Of a stretch of DNA of 64,000 bases, positions 27,780 through 35,930 are shown in pieces. A program made the position numbers and the translations under genes. Within the stretch, counting starts at the first letter, position 1. Each line of letters starts with the position of its first letter. The stretch is taken from the NCBI RefSeq assembly GCF_000715015.1, contig NZ_JMIW01000005.1, positions 62,001 to 126,000 of the forward strand, read 5' to 3'. The notes under the pieces were generated by a model that did no database searches, was not told the DNA's origin, and was given only the letters and a program-made list of their open reading frames with translations. The stretch comes from Erythrobacter longus (GTDB lineage: Bacteria > Pseudomonadota > Alphaproteobacteria > Sphingomonadales > Sphingomonadaceae).

Positions 27780-30032
27780 ATGGGACTTATCAAATCATCG
27801 CGCCTTCTTTTGGCCGCTCCGCTGTTTGTGACCTCGTTCTCGTTTGGTGGGCCGCTGGCCGCCGACAATATGGCCGCCGATAATCACGTCACAAACGGTC
27901 GCCCAAATGAAACCGCGCCAAATGAAACCGCCCCAAATGAAACCGCCCCAAATGAAACCGCCATTGCGGGCGTTAGCAAACCGCCGATGACCGCGCGCGA
28001 CCTTATCACCATGCCGCGCTTGGGGTCGCCAACGGTGACATCAGATGGCCGATATACGGTCTATTCGGTCACTTATACCGATCCGCAGACACTAGAGCGC
28101 GCGCCAAAGCATTATCTGCTTGATCTTTCCGTGTCCGGAAGCTCTCCAGTAGAGTTTGAATTGGGTCTCTCGGGCCATTCTTTGAGTTTTGGGCCTGACA
28201 ACTTCCTCTATTTTCTGACTTCGAAGCATACCGATGAAGGAGCAGAGCCCCGCTCGCGGCTTTGGCGGGTGGCGCTTGAGAGTGCGAACGGTTCGTCGGT
28301 AAATGTGACCGGCCCCATGCCCGTTGCTGATATTGCCACAACTGACATTGCTGGCTTCAAAATCGCACCAAGCGGCGACAAAATCGCACTTTGGGCCGAG
28401 ATTGGCCGCGATTGCCCGCGGTTTGGCTGTGTCATAGAAGATAATGCCACTGGCTCTGGCCGCCTTTACCAAGGGGGCGGGGGGTTTTACCGCCACTGGG
28501 ACCATTGGGTGGAACCCGGCCTTCTTAGCCGCGTCTTCGTTTTCGGCCTCGAAGACGGCGGAGTTATCGGCGACGGAGTGCCGGTCGATGGCGGCATGGG
28601 TATCGGCAACACACCGACAAAGCCGTTTGGCGGGGAAGAAGACATTGCTTGGGCCCCGGATGGATCAGGTCTTTATTTCGTCGCTCGCCGATCGGATGCA
28701 AAAGAGCCGACCTCGACCGATCTCGACATTTACTGGTCCGACTTGTCGGGCGGTACACCGACCAAGCTGACCAAGTCCAACGAAGCGCACGATTCAAGTC
28801 CGGCCCCGTCGCCCGATGGCAAATACCTTGCTTATTTGGCGATGGCGCGTCCCGGATACGAATCGGATCGCATGGTCGTGCATCTTCGCAATTTGGAAAG
28901 CGGCGAAACCCGCGCGCTGATCCCCAATCGTGACCTCTCTTTTGGCAGCCTTACCTGGACCCACGACGGCAAAGCGCTTCTGGCAACGGCGACAGATATG
29001 CTCGATGTGCCTGCGTACCGGATTGATCCGACAAATGGCTCCGTCGAAGAGCTCAACCTGATCGCCGGAAACGAAGCGCATATTGGCGCGCTTACATCGC
29101 TTCCTGGAGACAGGCTGCTATTCACCCGCGATTCGATCGGCACTGCAAAAGAGCTGTTTCTAGCCAAAGGCCGCGCCAAGGCCATGCCGCTTACCGACGT
29201 GGTCACCACTCGCACTGGGGCGATGGCCTCAACTGTGACCACACGTTTTAGTTTCAAGGGAGCGGGAGACGATACCGTCTGGGGGCAGATCACGCGGCTT
29301 GAGGAACAAGAAGGCCCGATCCCAGCAATCCTTTACATCCACGGCGGCCCGCAAGGCTCCTTTATCGATGGCTGGTCCTCGCGCTGGAACCCGCGTGTTC
29401 TGGCAAGCCAGGGCTATGCGGTCATCTCGGTCGATTTCCACGGCTCTTCTGGATACGGGCAGGATTTCACGGACTCCATCAATCGTGACTGGGGCGGTAA
29501 ACCATTGGAGGATTTGCAAAAAGGGCTGGAAGCTGCACTCGAGCTAGACAGCCAGATCGATGGGACTCGCGCCTGCGCTATGGGGGCAAGCTATGGCGGT
29601 TATATGGTGAACTGGATCGCGGGCAATTGGCCTGACCGGTTCAACTGTCTTGTTCAGCACGACGGCCTTTTTGATATGCGCAGCTTCTACTATTCGACAG
29701 AAGAATTGTGGTTCCCGCGCTGGGACTTTGGCGGTTCTTATGGTGAGAACCGGGAAGTTTATGAAAAGTGGAACCCGGTCAACCACGTCGACAAATGGCA
29801 AACACCGATGCTTGTGATTACTGGCGAAAAGGACTTCCGCGTACCTTATACCCAAGGCTTGCAAAGCTTCACCGCCTTGCAAGAACGCGGTGTCCCCTCC
29901 CAATTGCTCGTGTTCCCGGACGAAAACCACTGGGTTTTGGGCGCTGCCAATTCTTTGCAATGGCACGACACGGTGTTTGCGTGGCTTGATCGCTGGTTAA
30001 AGCAGCCCGAGAACAGCTCAGAAGAGGACTAA
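27780..30032 (+). CDS. S9 family (prolyl-oligopeptidase-like) serine peptidase, exported
   Basis: Protein of 750 residues with a signal peptide in the first ~28 residues. An Asn-Glu-Thr-Ala-Pro repeat follows at about 42-61. The beta-propeller region occupies about 75-480. The C-terminal alpha/beta-hydrolase domain has the nucleophile in GASYGGYMVNW (about S604), the acid in TGEKDFRVPY and the histidine in DENHWV. It resembles periplasmic dipeptidyl-peptidase or acylaminoacyl-peptidase types that process short peptides. It begins about 60 nt after the PopZ-like gene. Confidence 0.92.
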   Translation: MGLIKSSRLLLAAPLFVTSFSFGGPLAADNMAADNHVTNGRPNETAPNETAPNETAPNETAIAGVSKPPMTARDLITMPRLGSPTVTSDGRYTVYSVTYTDPQTLERAPKHYLLDLSVSGSSPVEFELGLSGHSLSFGPDNFLYFLTSKHTDEGAEPRSRLWRVALESANGSSVNVTGPMPVADIATTDIAGFKIAPSGDKIALWAEIGRDCPRFGCVIEDNATGSGRLYQGGGGFYRHWDHWVEPGLLSRVFVFGLEDGGVIGDGVPVDGGMGIGNTPTKPFGGEEDIAWAPDGSGLYFVARRSDAKEPTSTDLDIYWSDLSGGTPTKLTKSNEAHDSSPAPSPDGKYLAYLAMARPGYESDRMVVHLRNLESGETRALIPNRDLSFGSLTWTHDGKALLATATDMLDVPAYRIDPTNGSVEELNLIAGNEAHIGALTSLPGDRLLFTRDSIGTAKELFLAKGRAKAMPLTDVVTTRTGAMASTVTTRFSFKGAGDDTVWGQITRLEEQEGPIPAILYIHGGPQGSFIDGWSSRWNPRVLASQGYAVISVDFHGSSGYGQDFTDSINRDWGGKPLEDLQKGLEAALELDSQIDGTRACAMGASYGGYMVNWIAGNWPDRFNCLVQHDGLFDMRSFYYSTEELWFPRWDFGGSYGENREVYEKWNPVNHVDKWQTPMLVITGEKDFRVPYTQGLQSFTALQERGVPSQLLVFPDENHWVLGAANSLQWHDTVFAWLDRWLKQPENSSEED
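27903..27962 (+). repeat. In-frame 15-bp minisatellite encoding NETAP units
   Basis: Four head-to-tail copies of a 15-nt unit (ccaaatgaaaccgc plus g or c) at 27903-27962, nearly identical at nucleotide level. They encode Asn-Glu-Thr-Ala-Pro repeats just after the signal peptide of the S9 peptidase. Because the unit is a multiple of three, copy-number change would alter linker length without a frameshift. Confidence 0.9.
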
Positions 30033-30343
30033 TTCTCGTCCTTCTTGGACCAAAGTTCATCAGGATCAGGCAGGCGATTGTCGACCGATGCATCGTGACC
30101 CGTTCCATTGGAAAGAAACGCCAAGCCCATCAAAGCCCCGCCAAGCAACATCGTGAAACTGATACCCAAGGCAACCGCGATGTAAAAATGGACCGAAATG
30201 GCGCCATTATACGCGTACAAAAGGCCCACCGCGATCAAGACTGTCGCAACCGTGACCGAAAGCAGGATCCGCATGATTTGACGATACCGCGCCCATGCGT
30301 GGGCTGCGTTTGCGGGATCATCGAGGGGGGACTTATTGACCAT
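30029..30343 (-). CDS. Small two-pass membrane protein (unknown function)
   Basis: From ATG 30343 it has 104 residues (MVNKSPLDDPANAAHAWARYRQIMR) with two membrane helices at about 27-45 and 55-75 and a hydrophilic acidic C-terminus (PDPDELWSKKDEN). The frame extends to 30484, but the extension reads poorly as protein. I do not recognise a family. Its stop overlaps that of the convergent S9 peptidase gene by 4 nt. Probably an inner-membrane protein. Confidence 0.68.
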   Translation of the reverse strand: MVNKSPLDDPANAAHAWARYRQIMRILLSVTVATVLIAVGLLYAYNGAISVHFYIAVALGISFTMLLGGALMGLAFLSNGTGHDASVDNRLPDPDELWSKKDEN

Positions 30344-30477
30344 GGGGGCTCCATGCGGTGGGCGAGGGGACATTGCAATGGTCAAGGTACGAACGGTTCT
30401 CGATTTAGGTTTTAACTGCGCGGACTCGCAATTTGGCGCAATTGGTGGCATTTTCTTTCCCGGAAGAGGAGTTGGCC

Positions 30478-30909
30478 ATGACAATTGGAAAAATTATCCG
30501 CGATCGGAATGCATCGGACATCATCTCTTGTGACGTGAGCACTCCGGTCAAGGAAGTCATTGGTATGCTTGCTGGAAAGCGGATCGGAGCCCTGCCGGTT
30601 TTGCGCGATGGCAAGGTTGCCGGGATCGTTTCGGAACGCGACATAATCTACCGACTCGCAAAAGAGGGACCAAGCTGTCTTAACGGCCCGGTCGAGGCGA
30701 TTATGACATCACCCGCGATAACGATTGAGCCTTCAACAAGGATCGACGATGCCTTGGCGCTGATGACGAAACGCCGGTTCCGCCATTTTCCCGTGGTTGA
30801 AGGCGAGGCTCTGGTCGCATTCGTCTCCATTGGTGACCTGGTGAAAGACAAGATCGACGAGGTTGAACATGAAGCGGCGGCACTGCGCGATTACATTCAG
30901 ACGGTTTAG
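30478..30909 (+). CDS. CBS-domain pair protein
   Basis: Soluble protein of 143 residues from ATG 30478, preceded by AGAGGAG at 7 nt, which is clearly better than the longer frame. Two CBS motifs are present: residues about 10-65 (KEVIGMLAGKRIGALPVLRDGKVAGIVSERDI) and about 75-130 (DDALALMTKRRFRHFPVVEGEALVAFVSIGDLV). Such pairs bind adenosine-type ligands (AMP, ATP, SAM). Stand-alone proteins of this size are common in alphaproteobacteria and their target is unknown. Confidence 0.9.
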   Translation: MTIGKIIRDRNASDIISCDVSTPVKEVIGMLAGKRIGALPVLRDGKVAGIVSERDIIYRLAKEGPSCLNGPVEAIMTSPAITIEPSTRIDDALALMTKRRFRHFPVVEGEALVAFVSIGDLVKDKIDEVEHEAAALRDYIQTV

Positions 30910-30958
30910 GCGGAACGCTCCCCTTGAGGATTCTATCCGCCGGACCTAAATGGTACTC

Positions 30959-31288
30959 ATGGCACAAACCCTGACCCTTACCCCTGCGGCGGCAAAACGC
31001 ATTGCGCTGATCGCGCAAAAACAGACGAAGCCTGCCATCTTGCGGCTTTCGGTCGAAGGGGGCGGGTGCTCCGGCTTTCAATACAAGTTTGACCTCGCCG
31101 AAGGTGCGGATGGCGACGATTGTGTGAGCGAAACGGATGGGGTGAAGCTCGTAGTGGACCCGGTCAGCCTTGATCTTGTCGGCGGAAGCGTTGTCGATTT
31201 TGTCGAATCGCTGGGCGGGGCGGCCTTCCGCGTCGAAAACCCTAACGCAGCGGCCGGTTGCGGTTGTGGTTCAAGTTTCGGGATTTAA
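30959..31288 (+). CDS. erpA: ErpA-like A-type Fe-S carrier
   Basis: A-type carrier of 109 residues from ATG 30959 (an ATG at 30950 is also in frame). Conserved cysteines are C37 in GGGCSGFQYKF, and C101 and C103 in AAGCGCGSSF. It delivers Fe-S clusters to target enzymes. It is the second such protein in the window, apart from sufA, and lies away from the SUF operon. This fits division of labour between a SUF-coupled carrier and a general ErpA. Confidence 0.92.
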   Translation: MAQTLTLTPAAAKRIALIAQKQTKPAILRLSVEGGGCSGFQYKFDLAEGADGDDCVSETDGVKLVVDPVSLDLVGGSVVDFVESLGGAAFRVENPNAAAGCGCGSSFGI

Positions 31289-31349
31289 TCGCTCTGACAG
31301 CAAACACTCATGATGGACGAAGGCCCTTCGATCCTTCATGAATGCTTCC

Positions 31350-32156
31350 ATGAAAATCGCCACTTACAACATCAACGGTGTTAAAGCGCGCCTGCCTCGG
31401 CTTAAGGAATGGCTTGAGGAAACACGGCCATCGGTTGCCTGCCTTCAAGAGATCAAGAGCCAGGACAAGGACTTTCCCGCGCACGAATTTGAAGCCTTGG
31501 GATATTCGCTCATCTGGCACGGGCAAAAATCGTTTAACGGCGTCGCGGTCCTGGTTGATACCAAGGCGGGCTACTCCCTGAACGAGGTCAAGCGCGGGCT
31601 AGGAATTGACGGTCCCAAAGAAGGCGAGGGCGAACAATCACGCTATCTCGAAGCAGACGTCACCAAAGACGGGCAAACGGCGCGCATCGTTTGCATTTAC
31701 CTGCCCAATGGAAATCCGCAGCCAGGGCCCAAATTTGATTACAAGCTTGCATGGATGGAGAAGCTGCGCGCGCGCATGGCCGAAATTTGGGCCGAGGAAG
31801 TGCCAGCGGCGATCTTGGGCGACTACAACGTGATTCCGCAAGACGATGATGTTTATTCGGTGAAAGCCATGGCGTCTGATGCACTGATGCAGCCCGAATC
31901 GCGCGCTGCATACAGCCGGTTGTTGGCAGACGGTTGGACCGATGCGGTGCGCACGCACAACCCGAATGGCGGCGTGTGGACCTATTGGGACTATCAGGCG
32001 GGCGCTTGGCAACGCGACCATGGTTTTCGCATTGACCACATCTTGTTGTCGCCAGAACTCGCTGACCGTTTAAATGCCGTGGGTGTCGACCGCGAACACC
32101 GCGGGCGCGAAAAAGCGAGCGATCATGCCCCCACATGGGCCATATTGCGCGACTGA
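31350..32156 (+). CDS. xth: Exonuclease III (AP endonuclease)
   Basis: Base-excision repair enzyme of 268 residues from ATG 31350 (MKIATYNINGV), which gives the usual N-terminus; an ATG at 31338 is in frame. Motifs of the EEP nuclease family are present: CLQEIKSQDKDFP near 33-45, NGVAVLV, VCIYLPNGNP, LGDYNVIPQDDDVY near 150, and the final ASDHAPTWAIL with the catalytic Asp-His. It removes 3' blocking groups and nicks AP sites. Confidence 0.95.
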   Translation: MKIATYNINGVKARLPRLKEWLEETRPSVACLQEIKSQDKDFPAHEFEALGYSLIWHGQKSFNGVAVLVDTKAGYSLNEVKRGLGIDGPKEGEGEQSRYLEADVTKDGQTARIVCIYLPNGNPQPGPKFDYKLAWMEKLRARMAEIWAEEVPAAILGDYNVIPQDDDVYSVKAMASDALMQPESRAAYSRLLADGWTDAVRTHNPNGGVWTYWDYQAGAWQRDHGFRIDHILLSPELADRLNAVGVDREHRGREKASDHAPTWAILRD

Positions 32157-32183
32157 TTCCACTTTTTGGAAAACCCCAAGCAA

Positions 32184-32220
32184 AAGGACCCCGCCCTCGG
32201 GGGGAGAGGGCGGGGCCTTA
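32184..32220 (-). terminator. Bidirectional hairpin between xth and the cell wall hydrolase
   Basis: Perfect 10-bp inverted repeat CCCCGCCCTC (32189-32198)/GAGGGCGGGG (32206-32215). On the minus strand it is followed by a short T-rich tract (CCTTTTG). It lies between two convergent genes and can serve both, with the leftward one better supported. Confidence 0.65.
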
Positions 32221-32276
32221 AGCCATCGGCTGGAGCAATGCCCAGCGATAGAAAGGGTTCAACGATGAAAAAGGGT

Positions 32277-32954
32277 TCAGCGGTAGAAGACGTGCGTATC
32301 GATCTGTGTCACGCGGGTCTTTGTCCGGCTCCACTTGGGCCGAACATAATTTGCGTGGAAATACACCGCTTCGTTGGCTTCTGACTGCCACAGATTGTCA
32401 TGCGCGATCTTGGCAACCGCCTTGGCGCGGCGCCATGTCGCGCTTGACGTGTTGATCGACGGCATTTTGCCCCCGCGGACAAAGGAAAACTGCGCGCGCT
32501 GATAGACGACACCGCAATAGCTTGCAGGCCAGCGATTATCTTGCGCCCGGTTGATCACAACCTCAGCGACAGCGAGCTGCCCGTTAAGAGGCTCACCGCG
32601 CGACTCAAAATACACAGCACCCGCCAGACAACGAAGCTGTTCGCTCAAAGTCGCGTTCTGATCAATGCTTGATACAAGCTCGCGCAAGGACGACGCCTCG
32701 ATAGGCGCATCAACAACTGGCTCAACGACTGGCTGAACCACCTCATTAGCGACAAATGCGATCTCTTGGGAGGAAGGGTTTTGAGGCACGATCTCGATCG
32801 TTTCTGCCTCGACAGTCTGGCTTTGCTCCTCAACCACCTCATCTTGAGCGATGAGGTCTTGTGCAAAAGCCTCAGCACCATCGGCGCTGGAGAAACTCAG
32901 TGCTGCAACCGCCACAATTGCGGCTGCGCTGTATGAATAAGTCTTACGACTCAT
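32277..32954 (-). CDS. Cell wall hydrolase (SleB-like), exported
   Basis: Protein of 225 residues with a signal peptide (MSRKTYSYSAAAIVAVAALSFSSADGAEA). A Glu/Val-rich linker follows to about 110, then a C-terminal hydrolase domain with the family words RCLAGAVYFESRGEPLNGQLAVAEVVINRAQDNRWPASYCGVVYQ, where ESRGE holds the catalytic glutamate. This domain is related to SleB lytic enzymes that cleave peptidoglycan. The 213-nt upstream region carries a promoter-like TTGACA and a structured leader. Confidence 0.92.
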   Translation of the reverse strand: MSRKTYSYSAAAIVAVAALSFSSADGAEAFAQDLIAQDEVVEEQSQTVEAETIEIVPQNPSSQEIAFVANEVVQPVVEPVVDAPIEASSLRELVSSIDQNATLSEQLRCLAGAVYFESRGEPLNGQLAVAEVVINRAQDNRWPASYCGVVYQRAQFSFVRGGKMPSINTSSATWRRAKAVAKIAHDNLWQSEANEAVYFHANYVRPKWSRTKTRVTQIDTHVFYR

Positions 32955-33054
32955 GAAACTTACTTTTTGTGCGGTGAGCGAGCTCAGACGCAGGCGGAAC
33001 CTGGAGTGCGATTATGTCGCGAATTAGGAGAGGTGGTTCAAAAGCCTGCCGGCT

Positions 33055-33126
33055 GCCCCCCGTCTGCGTGCCATAGGTCGAGCCGAATTGCTCGCGTCAT
33101 GGCCTGCGCGTCTGGAAGTCGGGGGC
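33055..33126 (-). other. Structured leader before the cell wall hydrolase gene
   Basis: On the minus strand nested pairings are seen: GCCCCC/GGGGGGC closing the structure, then GCCAT/ATGGC and CGAGC/GCTCG around an AATTCG loop. It lies about 100-170 nt upstream of the hydrolase start. No known RNA family was recognised. It may be a regulatory 5' leader or a separate small RNA. Confidence 0.4.
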
Positions 33127-33155
33127 TCAAATAATCTCAGACGAAACTATGTCAA
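33127..33155 (-). promoter_or_regulatory. Candidate promoter for the cell wall hydrolase transcript
   Basis: TTGACA (complement of 33150-33155) is a perfect -35 box; 16-17 nt later the -10 position reads TATTTG or ATTTGA, a weak match. Transcription would begin near 33120, at the foot of the hairpin. Confidence 0.4.
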
Positions 33156-33167
33156 GTTAACGACCCC

Positions 33168-33503
33168 TCACTTGGGCAAAAGCGCGATGAACCGTTCTGG
33201 ATCGTCGATATCCACCTCAAGAACCCAAATATCCGGGTCCTGAGATTGCCTTCGTGAAATGTATTCGTCAAATTCCAATTGTTTTTCAGGGTCTTGTGAT
33301 TTTGTCAGCACGAAAGGGCGTGTTCCGTCCAATTGCGGCATCCTTTCGTAAAGTCTCGCATTACTGCCGCGAAACATACTTACTATGAGAATAGTGCCTG
33401 CATCGCGCTCCCCTTTGGCTAGCACCATCGCAAAGCCACCATTTGATTCGGCAAGCCGCATCAGGCTCGATACTTCAAGATGTGCGGGGAGCCGCTCGCT
33501 CAT
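33168..33503 (-). CDS. DUF1491 family protein
   Basis: Cytosolic protein of 111 residues matching DUF1491 by pattern: RLPAHLEVSSLMRLAESNGGFAMVLAKGERDAGTILI at the start and DPDIWVLEVDIDDPERFI at the end. The family is restricted mainly to alphaproteobacteria and has no assigned function. It follows the thioesterase gene by 10 nt in the same direction and is likely the last gene of the hpf-ptsN cluster. Confidence 0.85.
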   Translation of the reverse strand: MSERLPAHLEVSSLMRLAESNGGFAMVLAKGERDAGTILIVSMFRGSNARLYERMPQLDGTRPFVLTKSQDPEKQLEFDEYISRRQSQDPDIWVLEVDIDDPERFIALLPK

Positions 33504-33513
33504 CGCGATGCCT

Positions 33514-33969
33514 TTACCCTACATATCCAGGCAGGCTGGAGAGCGGGATGCGCGAGCGCATGAATGTGCCGGTGCCGCGACCGATTTCTTCGCCCTCGCC
33601 GTCAACCAACCGGGATTCAGCAACCATCACGCGCCTTTTGCCGCTCACCCATTTGCCCTCAGCCACCACTTCACCCTCGCGCACGGGCTTGGTGAAGTGA
33701 AGATTGAAACTGGTTGTGAGAAGGAAGGTATCGGTCGCAAGCGTGTTAGCCGCATAAAAAGCCGCATCGTCGAGCATCTTGAAATAGATCGTCCCATGCG
33801 CCGCACCTGCGGCGTGATAGACGTCCTTAGTCACCATAAAGGTCAGGCGCGAAATGCCTTTCCCCGTGATTTCCAGCTTGGAGTTGAATAGCGAATTGAC
33901 CGGAGCCGAAGCGTAAAGCCGCTCAAGCGCGCGGTAATGTCCTTGCGCTCCTGTCTCTTCAGGCGGCAT
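33514..33969 (-). CDS. PaaI-type hotdog thioesterase
   Basis: Protein of 151 residues from ATG 33969; a second ATG at 33978 is in frame. Both overlap ptsN. The hotdog-fold pattern is visible, with HGTIYFKMLDDAAFYAANTLA as the active-site helix and SFNLHFTKPVREGEVVAEGKWVSGKRR as the following strands. It would hydrolyse a small acyl-CoA, with substrate unknown. It is translationally linked to ptsN, whose role is phosphate transfer, so the pairing reflects genome organisation rather than a clear pathway. Confidence 0.85.
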   Translation of the reverse strand: MPPEETGAQGHYRALERLYASAPVNSLFNSKLEITGKGISRLTFMVTKDVYHAAGAAHGTIYFKMLDDAAFYAANTLATDTFLLTTSFNLHFTKPVREGEVVAEGKWVSGKRRVMVAESRLVDGEGEEIGRGTGTFMRSRIPLSSLPGYVG

Positions 33970-34423
33970 CGCGGCCAAAGAATTGGTTGGTCAACACCGC
34001 AAAGACTGCCTCTGAATCAGGCGCGTCGCCAAGCGCATTGAGCATATTTTCATCGCGCATGATGCGAGAGATCGCAGCCAATGCGTGAAGATGGATGGCC
34101 CCCGCGTTTTCGGGCGACACAAGGCCAAATGCAATCGTCACAGGAACAGCATCGGCTGCCTTAAAGTCCACTGGGTGATCAAGCTTAAGCACGACCAGTG
34201 TTGGACGGGTCACCGTTTGGAGGCGGCAATGCGGAATAGCAACGCCGCGGCCAAAGCCGGTACTGCCCAAGGCTTCGCGCTGCTCGAGACCTTCCAGCAC
34301 GTCATCTGCGTTCAGCCCGTAAACTGATGCAAAAAGCTCAGAAATGCGGGTTAAGACCTGATGGCTGGATTCAGCGCGTACCAACGCGATCGCATCCGGC
34401 TCAAGTGCAATGTTAACGTCCAT
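33959..34423 (-). CDS. ptsN: PtsN, nitrogen-type PTS IIA protein
   Basis: Regulatory phosphotransferase IIA domain of 154 residues with the phosphoacceptor histidine in VAIPHCRLQ (about H65) and the STGFGRGVAIPH family pattern. It takes phosphate from the EI-Ntr/NPr chain and controls potassium, nitrogen or stringent-response functions. It follows hpf with 159 nt between. Unlike in many proteobacteria, no rpoN gene is seen upstream of hpf. Confidence 0.93.
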   Translation of the reverse strand: MDVNIALEPDAIALVRAESSHQVLTRISELFASVYGLNADDVLEGLEQREALGSTGFGRGVAIPHCRLQTVTRPTLVVLKLDHPVDFKAADAVPVTIAFGLVSPENAGAIHLHALAAISRIMRDENMLNALGDAPDSEAVFAVLTNQFFGRDAA

Positions 34424-34582
34424 GTAAATCCCAAAACTTGTTTATCCCCTTATCACGAAGGGAACATTGAAATCTTCCAATAGTGAGCAAAAGCGCCGCA
34501 ATTAAGGCGTGTGCTTCCTCTCTTAGGTTTGATTTGGACCGATCTGGTTGCTTTGCGGCTCCCAACCGCTGTCCAGACTTCC

Positions 34583-35152
34583 TTAGCCCTGAGTGGGTTC
34601 AACCCAGCCGATTGATCCGTCGGCGCGGCGATAGACCATATTATGCCGTCCAGTTCCAGCATTTTTGAAAAATAGTGCCGGTGTGTCGCGCAAATCCAGC
34701 ATCATCACAGCGTCGGCAACGCTGCTTTCAGGCACATCGACGCTGGTTTCAGCGATAATGGGCGGGGCGTCTGCCACCTCCTCTTCGCTTTCGTCTTCGA
34801 CAGCAAAAATCGTATAGGCCGCTTCTTCTTCTGCTCTTGCATGAAGCGCTTGTTCGTGATGGTCTTTCAGTCGCCTTTTGTAACGGCGCAGCTGTTTTTC
34901 AATCTTTGCGGCCGCATCATCCAAAGATTGGTGTGCATCATGGGCGCTGCCTTGCGCCCTCAGGATCAGCCCCTGCATCACATGCATGACAATATCGCAG
35001 GTAAAAGCGCTGCCGGGACCTTTGCCAAAGGTCACATGGGAGGAAAGGGCGCGGTCAAAGTGCTTTTCAACGATACCGCCCAGCCGGTCGGATGCGTGTT
35101 CCTGGAGGGCTGCACCTGTTTCGACCTGATGGCCTGAGATCCGCATTTCCAT
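34583..35152 (-). CDS. hpf: Long-form ribosome hibernation promoting factor
   Basis: Protein of 189 residues. The N-terminal domain (about 1-100) has the HPF/RaiA fold (MEMRISGHQVETGAALQEHASDRLGGIV), then a linker rich in acidic residues. The C-terminal domain (about 135-189) holds the dimerising motif MLDLRDTPALFFKNAGTGRHNMVYRRADGSIGWVEP. The long form alone drives 100S ribosome dimers in stationary phase. Encoded upstream of ptsN as is usual. Confidence 0.94.
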   Translation of the reverse strand: MEMRISGHQVETGAALQEHASDRLGGIVEKHFDRALSSHVTFGKGPGSAFTCDIVMHVMQGLILRAQGSAHDAHQSLDDAAAKIEKQLRRYKRRLKDHHEQALHARAEEEAAYTIFAVEDESEEEVADAPPIIAETSVDVPESSVADAVMMLDLRDTPALFFKNAGTGRHNMVYRRADGSIGWVEPTQG

Positions 35153-35182
35153 ATTGCCAGTCCTCCTGTGTGTAATTCTAAT

Positions 35183-35890
35183 TCATCGCGCCCAGATCGC
35201 TTCCTTGATCTCGGCGACAAATTCCTCGTGGCGCGCCAGTTCAGCGGCGCTGGCCGCGTGGGGTCGCGGCTCTCTTCGTGGGGCTTTGGGCTTTGTAACA
35301 ACGCCGTCCGCGCCATTGCTTTGAGCATCGACCATTGCATCGCCGCGCTTTGGTTCACCGGCAAGCTCAAGCCCAATCTGACGCCCGCCTTTGAGTTCAA
35401 CATAAACCTGTGCGAGCAGCTCTGCGTCCAGCAATGCGCCGTGTTTTACCCGGTGACTGCGATCTACGCCGTAGCGCGTGCACAGCGCATCAAGCGAGAG
35501 TTTGGCGCCGGGGTGTTTCTTGCGCGCGATTGCGACCGTATCGATCATACGATCCATCGAAATCGGCTCGCGCCCGATCAACACCAACTCAGAATTGAGG
35601 AAGCCAAAGTCGAAGGCTGCATTGTGCGCCACCAAGGGGGCATCGCCCAAAAACTCGAGCAATTCGTCAACTGTTTCAGAAAACAGCGGCTTTCCCGAGA
35701 GGAAATCGGCTGATAGCCCATGCACCGCTTCGGCAGCGGCGGGCATATCGCGTTCGGGGTTGTAATAGGCGTGGTAGGAATTGCCGGTCTCAACCCGGTC
35801 AATCATCTCAACACAGCCAATTTCGACCATTCGGTCCCCTGTCTTGGGGTCTAATCCGGTCGTCTCTGTATCGAAAATCACTTCGCGCAT
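35183..35890 (-). CDS. dnaQ: DnaQ, DNA polymerase III epsilon (proofreading) subunit
   Basis: 3'-5' exonuclease of 235 residues from ATG 35890 (MREVIFDTETTGLD); the frame extends to 35926 without support. Exo I FDTETTGL, Exo II HNAAFDFGFLNSEL near 95-110 and Exo III HGALLDAELLAQVY near 150-163 are present. The C-terminal ~60 residues, which bind the alpha subunit, are Arg/Ala-rich. It follows coaE by 40 nt in the origin-proximal leftward cluster. Confidence 0.95.
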   Translation of the reverse strand: MREVIFDTETTGLDPKTGDRMVEIGCVEMIDRVETGNSYHAYYNPERDMPAAAEAVHGLSADFLSGKPLFSETVDELLEFLGDAPLVAHNAAFDFGFLNSELVLIGREPISMDRMIDTVAIARKKHPGAKLSLDALCTRYGVDRSHRVKHGALLDAELLAQVYVELKGGRQIGLELAGEPKRGDAMVDAQSNGADGVVTKPKAPRREPRPHAASAAELARHEEFVAEIKEAIWAR

Positions 35891-35930
35891 TTGCTGGACT
35901 ATCGGCTCATGTGCTGGCGAGCGCAAGAGC

